A stretch of DNA of 23,328 nucleotides, taken from JAIVJZ01 sp035296385. Lineage in GTDB: Bacteria > Acidobacteriota > Blastocatellia > Pyrinomonadales > Pyrinomonadaceae. Below the pieces are notes generated by a model that was not told the origin of the DNA, made no database searches, and was given only the letters and a program-made list of their open reading frames with translations. The position numbers and the translations under genes were made by a program. The stretch covers positions 1 through 23,328 of the forward strand of contig DATHBB010000308.1 in assembly GCA_035296385.1 (NCBI GenBank). The letters are read 5' to 3'. This document shows, piece after piece, positions 1-7,435 of this stretch; the stretch's first letter is position 1, and every line of letters starts with the position of its first letter.

Positions 1-2058
1 GTCTATCCGTCGGCGAAGAAGGGGGAACAGGTGGACGATTATCACGGGACGAAAATTTCAGACCCCTATCGCTGGCTCGAAGATTTGGATTCGGCGGACA
101 CGAAGCAGTGGGTCGAAGCGCAGAACCGCTTGACGAACGCCTATCTCGCGGAGATTCCCGCGCGCAAGCGCATCAAGGAGCGTCTGACCAAGCTCTGGAA
201 CTTCGAGCGCTTCGGCATCCCCTTCCGCGAAGGCAACCGCTACTTCTACACCAAGAACGACGGCCTCCAGAACCAGAGCGTGCTCTACACCGTCGCCTCG
301 CTCTCGGACGAGCCGCGCGTCCTGCTCGACCCGAACAAACTCTCCGCCGACGGCACCGTCGCGCTCGCGGGCACGGCCATCAGCCGCGACGGCAAGTTGA
401 TGGCCTACGGGCTGGCGACTTCCGGATCGGACTGGTCCGAGTGGCGCGTGCGCAACATCGAGACGGGGCAAGACCTCCCCGACACGATCAAGTGGGTCAA
501 GTTCTCCGGCGCGTCCTGGACGACGGACGGCAAGGGTTTCTTCTACAGTCGCTACGATGAGCCGAAGGCGGGCGCGGGCGATCTCTCGGGCGTGAACGAG
601 TTTCAGAAACTCTACTATCACCGCCTCGGCACGCCGCAGGCGGAAGACGCGCTCATCTACGAACGCAAGGATCAAAAGGACTGGGGCTTCAGCGGCGACG
701 TGACCGAAGACGGACGCTATCTCATCATCCACGTCTGGGTCGGCACGGACGCGAAGAACCGCATCTACTACAAAGACCTCCAGGCCAAAGACGGCGCGGT
801 CGTCAAACTGCTCGACGACTTCGACGCCGCCTACAACTTCATAGACAACGACGGCCCCGTCTTCTGGTTCGCGACCGACAAAGACGCGCCGCGTTACAAA
901 GTGATCGCCGTTGACACGCGCAAGCCCGAACGCGCCAACCGGAAAGTCGTCATCCCCGAAGCGGCGGAGACGATTGACGGCGTCAACGTCCTCAACGACA
1001 TGTTCGTCGTCTCTTATCTCAAGGACGCGCACTCGCAGGTGAAGGTGCACAAGCTCGACGGCACATTCGTACGCGAAGTGGAATTGCCCGGCATCGGTTC
1101 GACCTCCGGCTTCTCCGGCAAGCGCACGGACAAAGAGACCTTCTACGCCTACGCCAGTTTCACGACGCCCTATCCCATCTATCGCTATGACCTCACGACG
1201 GGCAAGAGCACGATCTTCCGTCAACCGAAAGTTGACTTCAACCCGAACGAGTACGAGACGAAGCAAATCTTCTACAAGAGCAAAGACGGCACGCGCGTCC
1301 CCATGTTCATCACGCACAAGAAAGGGTTGAAGCTCGACGGCACGAACCCGACGCTCCTGTACGGCTACGGCGGCTTCAACGTCTCGGAGACGCCCGCGTT
1401 CTCCATCAGTCGCCTCGTCTGGATGGAGATGGGCGGCGTCTTCGCGCTGGCGAACTTGCGCGGCGGCGGCGAGTACGGCAAGGATTGGCACGAGGCCGGA
1501 ATGAAGTTGAAGAAGCAGAACGTCTTTGACGATTTCATCGCCGCCGCCGAATGGCTCATCTCCAACAAGTACACGTCCACGCCGAAGCTCGCCATACAGG
1601 GCGGCTCGAACGGCGGCCTGCTCGTCGGTGCGGTCATCACACAGCGCCCCGATCTGTTCGGCGCGGCGCTGCCCGCCGTCGGCGTGATGGACATGCTGCG
1701 CTTCTCCAAGTTCACCATCGGCGCGGCGTGGGCTTCCGATTACGGCTCGCCCGACAACGCCGAAGAATTCAAAGCCCTCTACGCCTACTCGCCGCTGCAC
1801 AACCTGAAAGCGGGAGTCTCCTACCCGCCGACCTTGATCACGACCGCCGACCACGACGACCGCGTCTGGCCCGGCCACAGTTTCAAGTTCGCGGCGGCGA
1901 TGCAGGCGGCGCAAGGAGGCGACGCGCCCGTCCTCATACGCATCGAGACCAAGGCCGGACACGGCGCGGGCAAACCCACCTCGAAGATCATCGAAGAATA
2001 CGCAGACATCTGGGGCTTCCTCGTGCGCACTTTGAAGATGAACGTGCCCGCCTCGTAA
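1..2058 (+). CDS. Prolyl oligopeptidase (S9A serine peptidase), 5' end missing
   Basis: This enzyme cleaves short proline-containing peptides after proline. The reading frame is open to base 1 and the family-typical DDYHGTKISDPYRWLED stretch begins at base 31, so the true start lies outside the window and perhaps a few dozen residues are missing. Numbering from the GTG at 31: the middle, roughly 70-400, should be the beta-propeller; the C-terminal part is an alpha/beta-hydrolase fold. The catalytic triad is visible as Ser526 in GGSNGG, the Asp in DHDDRV (607-611) and His644 in KAGHGAG. The GGFNVS and NLRGGGEYG segments are also family-typical. Length (685 codons present) matches an almost complete enzyme. 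Whether it is periplasmic cannot be judged without the N terminus. It converges on the cyclase-like gene at 3041-2397. Confidence 0.95.
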   Translation, partial: VYPSAKKGEQVDDYHGTKISDPYRWLEDLDSADTKQWVEAQNRLTNAYLAEIPARKRIKERLTKLWNFERFGIPFREGNRYFYTKNDGLQNQSVLYTVASLSDEPRVLLDPNKLSADGTVALAGTAISRDGKLMAYGLATSGSDWSEWRVRNIETGQDLPDTIKWVKFSGASWTTDGKGFFYSRYDEPKAGAGDLSGVNEFQKLYYHRLGTPQAEDALIYERKDQKDWGFSGDVTEDGRYLIIHVWVGTDAKNRIYYKDLQAKDGAVVKLLDDFDAAYNFIDNDGPVFWFATDKDAPRYKVIAVDTRKPERANRKVVIPEAAETIDGVNVLNDMFVVSYLKDAHSQVKVHKLDGTFVREVELPGIGSTSGFSGKRTDKETFYAYASFTTPYPIYRYDLTTGKSTIFRQPKVDFNPNEYETKQIFYKSKDGTRVPMFITHKKGLKLDGTNPTLLYGYGGFNVSETPAFSISRLVWMEMGGVFALANLRGGGEYGKDWHEAGMKLKKQNVFDDFIAAAEWLISNKYTSTPKLAIQGGSNGGLLVGAVITQRPDLFGAALPAVGVMDMLRFSKFTIGAAWASDYGSPDNAEEFKALYAYSPLHNLKAGVSYPPTLITTADHDDRVWPGHSFKFAAAMQAAQGGDAPVLIRIETKAGHGAGKPTSKIIEEYADIWGFLVRTLKMNVPAS

Positions 2059-2094
2059 GGTTTGGACGGGCGAGGAACAGCAGCCATAAAGCAG

Positions 2095-2144
2095 CGACGG
2101 AGAGTAGTCACGCGCGTGCACGAGCGCGTGGCTACTCTCCGTCG
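2095..2144 (+). terminator. Long hairpin after the prolyl oligopeptidase gene
   Basis: Two 21-base arms (2095-2115 and 2124-2144) are reverse complements except at one position and enclose an 8-base loop. The hairpin starts 37 bases after the stop codon. There is only a short T-rich stretch afterwards (TCTATTTC), so it may be a transcription terminator or a mobile REP-like hairpin. It is unrelated in sequence to the inverted repeat that follows. Confidence 0.55.
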
Positions 2145-2203
2145 TCTATTTCAAACGCGCTTACGATGCGAACCCGAACGGCCTCATGCGCTCCAAAAGT
2201 TTT

Positions 2204-2359
2204 GGTAGTGTCCTAAATTGATTTGAACTCTCTGCGCCCCTCTGCGGGTCTCTCTGCGCCTCGGCGGTGAATCTTAGTAAACCAGGCATTCACCGCCGAG
2301 GCGCAGAGCAAAGCCGCAGAGGGGCACACAGAGTTGAAAGCTGAAATTAGGACATTACT
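2204..2359. mobile_element. MITE-like inverted-repeat element, about 156 bp
   Basis: The gap holds a large near-perfect palindrome. The inner arms (about 2222-2272 and 2288-2340) match almost throughout and carry the CACCGCCGAGGCGCAGAG motif. The palindrome continues into terminal inverted repeats, GGTAGTGTCCTAAATT at the left and the complement of AATTAGGACATTACT at the right (13 of 17 positions match). The element is flanked by identical 8-mers AAAGTTTT at 2196-2203 and 2360-2367, which look like a target duplication. An alternative reading is a TA duplication next to GTGTCC ends. There is no transposase, so it would be non-autonomous. With the hairpin at 2095-2144 it fills the 338-base gap between convergent genes. 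Confidence 0.6.
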
Positions 2360-2396
2360 AAAGTTTTACAGACATCGTTTCTTATTCATCCCTCGC

Positions 2397-3041
2397 TTAG
2401 CCCAACCCCTCGACCACGTAGTACGACAGGGAGAGTCCCGAAATGCTCAGGGATTCTTCGCGCGTCTGGATAGAGGTGTCCTGCAACTGCGCGTGCGCGT
2501 TCGCTGTGAGCAGCACCGCGCCGCGCTCGGCCACGTCTTCGCCCAGTTTGCTGGCGAGATTAACTTCGTCGCCGAAGATGTCTTCGTCCGCAACGTTCAG
2601 GATGCGCCCGTAGCCGATGCCGACCGAAGCGTAGAGGCGTCGGTCCTCCGGCAGCAGGACGTTGACGGTCGTGAGCCGCCCGACGATTTCGCGCGCCGCC
2701 TGCACGGCGTCGTCCGTCGTGTCGAACAGGCAGAACAGGTTGTCGGCCTCGGCCTTGAGGATAAGCCCGCCCTGCGATTCTATCGCGGGACGCGCGATCA
2801 ATTTCATCTGGTGGATCATCAACAAAAACGAGACGATGCCGTGCTGGCGCGTCGTGCGCGAGAAGCCGCTCATGTCGAGCACGAGCACGGCCTTGTCCTG
2901 CGCGAAGATGGCGTCGATGTTTTGCGTGATCTCGTCGCGCTGCTCCGGCTGCTCGATCATGTCGTTCAGCAACCGTTCAAGGTTCGCACGCGAGTTGCGA
3001 TTCGCGACGGGTTCGTTGTTGTCGGAAATTATACTTGCCAT
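2397..3041 (-). CDS. Class III adenylate/guanylate cyclase-like domain protein
   Basis: This 214-residue protein is a single class III nucleotidyl cyclase homology domain after a polar N-terminal 45 residues; no membrane segment or other sensor domain is visible. VLVLDMSGFSR carries the first candidate metal ligand, Asp56, and KAEADNLFCLF carries the second, Asp100. IFGDEVNLASKLGED (155-169) is the typical late motif, but the arginine expected in NxxxR is Lys165. Catalysis is therefore uncertain and it may be a degenerate or regulatory cyclase homologue. The start ATG lacks a clear Shine-Dalgarno sequence. The gene lies just downstream of the DUF433/DUF5615 pair on the same strand, with about 50 bases between, and converges on the peptidase gene. 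Confidence 0.8.
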   Translation of the reverse strand: MASIISDNNEPVANRNSRANLERLLNDMIEQPEQRDEITQNIDAIFAQDKAVLVLDMSGFSRTTRQHGIVSFLLMIHQMKLIARPAIESQGGLILKAEADNLFCLFDTTDDAVQAAREIVGRLTTVNVLLPEDRRLYASVGIGYGRILNVADEDIFGDEVNLASKLGEDVAERGAVLLTANAHAQLQDTSIQTREESLSISGLSLSYYVVEGLG

Positions 3042-3093
3042 CTGTCTGAGAACTATCGAATGAAACGTCGCCCTTGGTCAACCGTCAACACGC

Positions 3094-3414
3094 TCAGCCG
3101 CCCACGCGCGCGAAATCTCCCGGCTTAATATTCTCCAGGGTCGCTCTGGCCTCCGCCATTAAGGGCAATAATGTCTTAAGGCGATTATTTCTCGCCACTA
3201 AGAGGATGATTCCGATATTGAAGGATTTAAGATTCTGCTGATACTTCAGATTTTGGTCAACCGTGAGAAAGACATCGAATGCTGCCTCCGCTAACGCCAG
3301 GAGTTGTCCGTTTTTAACGCCCGACCATCCCTGCTCTGTCACCGTCAGCACCTCATGAGCCGCCAATTCCCGCTTTAATTTTCGCGGCACACATTCATCA
3401 AGCAGCACTTTCAT
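3094..3414 (-). CDS. DUF5615 PIN-like toxin
   Basis: This 106-residue protein is of the DUF5615 (Mut7-C-like, PIN-fold) type, which is regularly encoded after a DUF433 protein and is predicted to be a ribonuclease toxin. The N terminus KVLLDECVPRKLKREL contains acidic residues Asp6 and Glu7. GVKNGQLLALAE follows at about 32-43, and the acidic FDVFLTVDQNL stretch contains Asp47 and Asp53. These are plausible metal-binding positions of the PIN-like fold. Its start overlaps the end of the antitoxin gene by 17 bases, so the two are probably translationally coupled. Length is typical and nothing looks truncated. RNase activity is inferred from the family and has not been shown here. Confidence 0.82.
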   Translation of the reverse strand: MKVLLDECVPRKLKRELAAHEVLTVTEQGWSGVKNGQLLALAEAAFDVFLTVDQNLKYQQNLKSFNIGIILLVARNNRLKTLLPLMAEARATLENIKPGDFARVGG

Positions 3415-3625
3415 AAACTTGAGCCAGGAACGTTTCCTTCATCTTTTCCAACACCTTCACGGCGTGCTCACGGCTAACGGCGGGAAAGTCGTCGAGAAAT
3501 TCATCGAGGCTATCGCCCTCCTGGAGATAATCGAACAGAGTTTGCACGGGCACACGCGTTCCGGCAAACACCGGAGTGCCGCCAAGAATCTCGTCGGAGC
3601 GGTTAACTAATAATTCTTGAGACAT
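3398..3625 (-). CDS. DUF433 antitoxin
   Basis: This 75-residue protein carries the DUF433 core (GGTPVFAGTRVPVQTLFDYL at 15-34, then the acidic GDSLDEFLDDFP segment). The fold is a small winged-helix-like DNA-binding domain, so the usual assumption is an antitoxin that binds the toxin and represses its own promoter. A strong Shine-Dalgarno sequence, GAGGTGA, lies 6 bases before the ATG and fixes the start. The antitoxin-first order with a 17-base overlap onto the DUF5615 gene is the usual arrangement for this pair. It is divergent from the purine operon, with 164 bases between the two starts. Confidence 0.85.
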   Translation of the reverse strand: MSQELLVNRSDEILGGTPVFAGTRVPVQTLFDYLQEGDSLDEFLDDFPAVSREHAVKVLEKMKETFLAQVYESAA

Positions 3626-3646
3626 AACTTGTCACCTCGCGCGGCA

Positions 3647-3655
3647 ATCATATCA
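3647..3655 (-). promoter_or_regulatory. Candidate extended -10 promoter of the DUF433/DUF5615 pair
   Basis: On the minus strand the sequence TGATATGAT fits an extended -10 element (TGnTATAAT with one mismatch), 21 bases upstream of the antitoxin ATG. No convincing -35 box is present, which extended -10 promoters can tolerate. Confidence 0.35.
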
Positions 3656-3743
3656 AAATTCTAAGTCTGCGAGACACCTCTCTATAGTACGCTTAACGGA
3701 GCACCGTCCGGAATCATTTCCCAGAGACCTCCGAAAGCAACGA

Positions 3744-3772
3744 TTGACATAGGGCTGCGGCGCAAGCACAAT
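3744..3772 (+). promoter_or_regulatory. Candidate sigma-70-type promoter of the purine operon
   Basis: A perfect -35 box TTGACA (3744-3749) is followed after 17 bases by CACAAT (3767-3772), which matches 4 of 6 positions of TATAAT. Transcription would start near 3779. That is very close to the GTG at 3790 and leaves a normal short leader for the ATG at 3814. No operator palindrome was recognised nearby. Confidence 0.5.
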
Positions 3773-3789
3773 AGCGCAACTTTTCAGTC

Positions 3790-6051
3790 GTGATGCCGCG
3801 AGAAACACGAGACATGCAAACAGAGATCGTCGGGCGACCCGTTCCGCGCAAGGAGGGTCGGAGCAAAGTCACGGGCGCGGCGCGCTACGTTGACGATTTA
3901 CGCATGCCCGGCATGCTCTACGGCGCGACCGTGCGCTCGCCCGCCCCGCGCGGTCGCATACGCGCCATCACTTTCGGCGAAGGTGTTCCGTGGGACGAAT
4001 TCACCATCGTCACGGCGAAAGACATTCCGGGCGAGAACGCGGTCGCCCTGATCCTGCTCGATCAACCTTACCTCGCCGCCGAGTTCGTCAATCATACGGA
4101 AGAGCCGATCCTTTTGCTCGCGCACGAGGACAAACATCTGCTGGAAAAAGCGCGCCGCGCCGTCTCCGTAGAGGTCGAGCCGCTGCCCGCCGTCTTCACG
4201 CTTGAAGAATCGCTCGCCGCGAAGGAGATCATCTGGGGCGAGGACAACGTCTTCAAAAAGTATCTCGTGGACAAGGGCAACGTGGACGAGGTGTGGGACA
4301 AGGCCGATCTCATAGTCGAGGGCGAATACACGACGGGCGCTCAGGAGCAGTTGTACATCGAGACGAACGGCGTCATCGCCGTGGCGAATGCGGACGAGGG
4401 CGTCACCGTCTGGGGTTCGATGCAATGCCCTTACTACGTGCACAAGGCGCTCTTGAAGTTGTTCGCGCTGCCGGCGGAGCGCGTGCGCGTCGTGCAATGT
4501 GAGACGGGCGGCGGCTTCGGCGGCAAGGAAGAATATCCTTCGATGATCGGCGGCCACGCGGCGCTCCTGTCGTTGAAGGCGGGCGGGCGTCCCGTCAAAA
4601 TTATTTACGACCGCGCGGAGGACATGGCCGCGACGACCAAACGCCACCCCTCGCGTACTCGTCATCGCACCGCCGTCACGCGCGAAGGCAAACTGCTCGG
4701 CATGGAGATCGAGTTCGTCGTTGACGGCGGCGCGTACGCGACGCTCTCGGCGGTCGTTCTCTCGCGCGGCACGATCCACGCGGCGGGGCCGTACAGTTGC
4801 CCGAACGTGCGCATACGGAGCCGCGCCGTCGCGACGAACGTGCCGCCGCACGGCGCGTTTCGCGGCTTCGGCGCGCCGCAATCCATCTTCGCGTTGGAGC
4901 GTCATCTGGACAAGGTTGCAGAGGCAGTCGGGCTGAGTCCCGAAGAGTTTCGTCGCCGCAACTTCATACGCGAGGGCGAGACGACGGCGACGAAGCAAGT
5001 GATTAAAGAGCGGGTTGACATGGCGGGCTTGCTGGATCGCGCGTTCGAGTTGACGGACTACCAAAGCAAGCGCGAACGCTTCGCGCGCGAGAACGCCGAA
5101 GGAAACGGCACGCAGAAGCGCGGCATCGGCTTCGCCTCGTTCATGCACGGCGCGGGTTTTACGGGTTCGGGTGAAGACTATTTGAAATCAATCGTCGGCG
5201 CGGAAGCACTCGCCGACGGGCGCGTGCGCATACTCGCCGCGAGCACGGAGATCGGGCAGGGCACAAACACCATCTTCGCGCAGATCGCGTCCGAAGCGCT
5301 CCGCATTGATTACGATCTGATCGAGATGGCGCAGCCCGACACGGGCAACGTGCCCGACAGCGGCCCGACGGTCGCTTCGCGCACCTGCATGATCGTCGGC
5401 AGTCTCGTCGAATCCGCCGTGCTCGGCCTCAGACAGACTTTGCAGGGCGCGGGGCTGCTCACGGAAAGTTACACCGACGGTGAGTGGCGCGAGGCGTGCC
5501 GCGTGTATGTCGAACAGTTCGGCGCGCTCAAGTCTTTCAGCCAGTACAAGCCGCCGCCGGGCGTGCGCTGGGACGACGAGAAGTATGAAGGCGACGCCTA
5601 CGGGGCGTTTGCGTGGGCGGTCTACGTCGCGGAAGTGACGGTTGACACGTTGACGTATGAAGTGCGCGTTGACGATTTCGTCGCGGTGCAGGAAGTGGGC
5701 AAAGTTGTACACCCCATACTCGCCGCGGGTCAGATCGAGGGCGGCGTGGCGCAGGCCATCGGCTTCACTTTGTATGAGAACGTGGTCTGGCAAAACGGGC
5801 GCATGGTGAACAACCAGATGACGAACTACGTCATGCCGACATCGGCAGACCTCCCGCCGATTCGCGTCTACTTCGAGGAGCAGCCTTATGAGTACGGCCC
5901 CGCGGGCGGCGCGAAGGGCATCGGCGAACTCCCCATGGACGGCGGCGCGCCCGCCATCCTCAACGCCATCGAACACGCCACCGGCGTACGCTTCACGCAC
6001 GTGCCGTTGATGCCCGAAGCCTTGATGCGCGGTTTAGGTGAAAGCAAATGA
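3790..6051 (+). CDS. xdhA: Xanthine dehydrogenase, molybdopterin-binding large subunit
   Basis: This subunit carries the molybdenum cofactor and hydroxylates hypoxanthine/xanthine to urate. The symbol follows E. coli naming for the molybdenum subunit. Numbering from the GTG at 3790: the N-terminal small domain covers about 1-145 and the cofactor domain the rest. GGGFGGKE ends in Glu247, Arg326 lies in VVLSRGTIH, AFRGFGAPQ contains Arg358 and Phe360, and GAKGIGE carries the probable catalytic base Glu713. As I align them, Glu247, Arg326 and Glu713 match bovine Glu802, Arg880 and Glu1261. That favours xanthine over aldehyde or CO as substrate. Alternative starts are ATG at 3793 and ATG at 3814; homologue-like sequence begins at QTEIVGRPV, so 3814 may be real. 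The stop overlaps the next start (ATGA). Confidence 0.9.
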   Translation: MMPRETRDMQTEIVGRPVPRKEGRSKVTGAARYVDDLRMPGMLYGATVRSPAPRGRIRAITFGEGVPWDEFTIVTAKDIPGENAVALILLDQPYLAAEFVNHTEEPILLLAHEDKHLLEKARRAVSVEVEPLPAVFTLEESLAAKEIIWGEDNVFKKYLVDKGNVDEVWDKADLIVEGEYTTGAQEQLYIETNGVIAVANADEGVTVWGSMQCPYYVHKALLKLFALPAERVRVVQCETGGGFGGKEEYPSMIGGHAALLSLKAGGRPVKIIYDRAEDMAATTKRHPSRTRHRTAVTREGKLLGMEIEFVVDGGAYATLSAVVLSRGTIHAAGPYSCPNVRIRSRAVATNVPPHGAFRGFGAPQSIFALERHLDKVAEAVGLSPEEFRRRNFIREGETTATKQVIKERVDMAGLLDRAFELTDYQSKRERFARENAEGNGTQKRGIGFASFMHGAGFTGSGEDYLKSIVGAEALADGRVRILAASTEIGQGTNTIFAQIASEALRIDYDLIEMAQPDTGNVPDSGPTVASRTCMIVGSLVESAVLGLRQTLQGAGLLTESYTDGEWREACRVYVEQFGALKSFSQYKPPPGVRWDDEKYEGDAYGAFAWAVYVAEVTVDTLTYEVRVDDFVAVQEVGKVVHPILAAGQIEGGVAQAIGFTLYENVVWQNGRMVNNQMTNYVMPTSADLPPIRVYFEEQPYEYGPAGGAKGIGELPMDGGAPAILNAIEHATGVRFTHVPLMPEALMRGLGESK

Positions 6052-6545
6052 GCACGACGCACGCGACCCGCGAAGTGGAAGTTAAGTGCACGATCAACGG
6101 CGCGCCGCAAACTTTGCGCGCCCTGCCGTTGGCGCGCCTGCTCGACGTGCTGCGCGAAGATTTACAGTTGACGGGCACGAAGGAGGGTTGCGGCGAGGGC
6201 GAGTGCGGCGCGTGCTCCGTGCTCGTTGACGGCGAACTCGTCAACAGTTGCCTCGTGCCCGTACTGCAAGTCGAGGGCGCGGAGATCAAAACTATCGAAG
6301 GCGTCGCCGGCGGCGCGGAGCTTCATGCCGTGCAGGAGGCGTTCATCGAATGCGGCGGCGCGCAGTGCGGCATCTGCACGCCGGGGATGGTCCTGGCAGC
6401 CGTGAGTCTGCTCGCGCACACGCCGCAGCCGACCGACGCCGACATACGCAACGGGCTGGCCGGAAATTTGTGCCGCTGCACCGGCTACATGAAAATCTTC
6501 GACGCCGTCGTGCGCGCCTGCCAGCGCGAAGGGGTCAAAGCGTGA
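6048..6545 (+). CDS. xdhC: Xanthine dehydrogenase, 2Fe-2S small subunit
   Basis: This subunit relays electrons from the molybdenum centre to FAD through two 2Fe-2S clusters. The symbol follows the E. coli subunit naming and is not the XdhC maturation chaperone. The N-terminal plant-ferredoxin-like domain has Cys48, Cys53, Cys56 and Cys68 (GCGEGECGAC, then NSC). The C-terminal helical domain has Cys107 and Cys110 (CGGAQCGICTPGM) and Cys142 and Cys144 (CRCTGY). All eight ligands are present and the 165-residue length is normal. The start ATG overlaps the stop of the large subunit by 4 bases, and its own stop overlaps the GTG start of the FAD subunit. Translational coupling would help keep the subunits in proportion. 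Confidence 0.95.
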   Translation: MSTTHATREVEVKCTINGAPQTLRALPLARLLDVLREDLQLTGTKEGCGEGECGACSVLVDGELVNSCLVPVLQVEGAEIKTIEGVAGGAELHAVQEAFIECGGAQCGICTPGMVLAAVSLLAHTPQPTDADIRNGLAGNLCRCTGYMKIFDAVVRACQREGVKA

Positions 6546-7435
6546 GAAGTTACCTGCCCGACTATCACTTGCGCGCCCCGAAAACGTTGAGCGACGCGCT
6601 CGACCTGCTGGCGCGCGAGCCGAACGTGTGGCGTGCGTTCGCGGGCGGGACTGACTTGATGGTGCTGCTCGAATTCGGCGTCCTCCCGCACAAGAATTTT
6701 TTGAGCATACGGCATCTGCCCGAACTCAAAGGCATCGAGGTGACGCCCGAACACGTCTCGCTCGGAGCGCTCACGACCTACACGGAGATTCAACGGCACG
6801 ACGTTATGCGGCGCGAGTTTCCGCTACTTTGCGCGGCGGCGCGCGAGACGGGCGGCATCGCCATACAGAATCGCGGCACGCTCGGCGGCAACATCGTGAA
6901 CGCCTCGCCCGCCGCCGACTCGCCGCCCGCGTTGCTCGTCTATGACGCCGAACTCGAACTCGTCTCCGCGAACGGGGCACGCTGGGTCGAGTATCGAAAT
7001 TTTCACACCGGCTACAAGCATATGAAGATGCGCGCGGACGAACTCCTGCGACGCATACACCTGCCGCGCACGACGGGCGATCTCAAAACTCTCTATCGCA
7101 AAGTCGGCACGCGCAAGGCGCAGGCCATCTCGAAAATCTGCTTCGCCGCCGGAGCGCGCGTGAGCGATGACGGGCGCGTGCGCGACGCGCGCATCGCGCT
7201 CGGCAGTGTCGCGCCTACGGTCGTGCGCTGCGCGCGTGCGGAACAGGTGCTCCGCGATCAGACGCTCGACGAGGCGACGATCAAAGCCGCGTGTGCGACG
7301 ATGGCGCAGGAGATCGCGCCGATTGACGACATGCGCTCGACGGCGGAGTATCGCCTGCGCGTCGCCGCGAACTTGCTGGCCGATTTTTTATCAACTCTTA
7401 AAACGGACGGCGGAGCGTCCGGCAACCCGACATGA
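6542..7435 (+). CDS. xdhB: Xanthine dehydrogenase, FAD-binding subunit (GTG start)
   Basis: This subunit holds FAD and passes electrons to NAD+ or another acceptor. The reading frame is open far upstream (to 6248), but that part is a shadow of the 2Fe-2S gene. The family-like sequence RSYLPDYHLRAPKTL begins exactly at the GTG at 6542, which overlaps the previous stop as GTGA. The product is then 297 residues, normal for this subunit. FAD-binding motifs are AGGTDL (34-39) and NRGTLGGN (110-117), followed by SPAADSPPALL. The C-terminal CO-dehydrogenase flavoprotein domain spans about 180-285. The stop overlaps the allantoinase start by 4 bases. I do not see enough to decide the electron acceptor. 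Confidence 0.93.
   Translation: MRSYLPDYHLRAPKTLSDALDLLAREPNVWRAFAGGTDLMVLLEFGVLPHKNFLSIRHLPELKGIEVTPEHVSLGALTTYTEIQRHDVMRREFPLLCAAARETGGIAIQNRGTLGGNIVNASPAADSPPALLVYDAELELVSANGARWVEYRNFHTGYKHMKMRADELLRRIHLPRTTGDLKTLYRKVGTRKAQAISKICFAAGARVSDDGRVRDARIALGSVAPTVVRCARAEQVLRDQTLDEATIKAACATMAQEIAPIDDMRSTAEYRLRVAANLLADFLSTLKTDGGASGNPT

Noticed and set aside
58..2121. Very long minus-strand frame (687 codons) opposite the prolyl oligopeptidase
   Set aside because: It is an antisense shadow caused by high GC and strong third-position bias. The plus frame has complete catalytic motifs, and the minus product is Arg/Val/Glu-rich with no recognisable domain.
2204..2359. CRISPR array or tRNA-like structure in the repeat-rich gap
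   Set aside because: There is a single large palindrome, not regularly spaced direct repeats, and no cloverleaf or CCA end.
3898..5148. Long minus-strand frame inside the large XDH gene
   Set aside because: Antisense shadow; the plus frame carries all family motifs. The same applies to the minus frames at 5188-6000, 7537-8703, 8913-9569, 10843-11559 and 17719-19008.
6248..6541. Upstream extension of the FAD subunit to an ATG at 6248
   Set aside because: The extra residues are Arg-rich out-of-frame translation of the 2Fe-2S gene, and family-like sequence starts at the GTG at 6542.
3790..7435. Carbon monoxide or aldehyde dehydrogenase as identity of the three-subunit molybdenum enzyme
   Set aside because: The xanthine-type residues Glu247 and Arg326 are present, the CoxL-type active-site loop was not seen, and all downstream genes belong to urate and allantoin breakdown.
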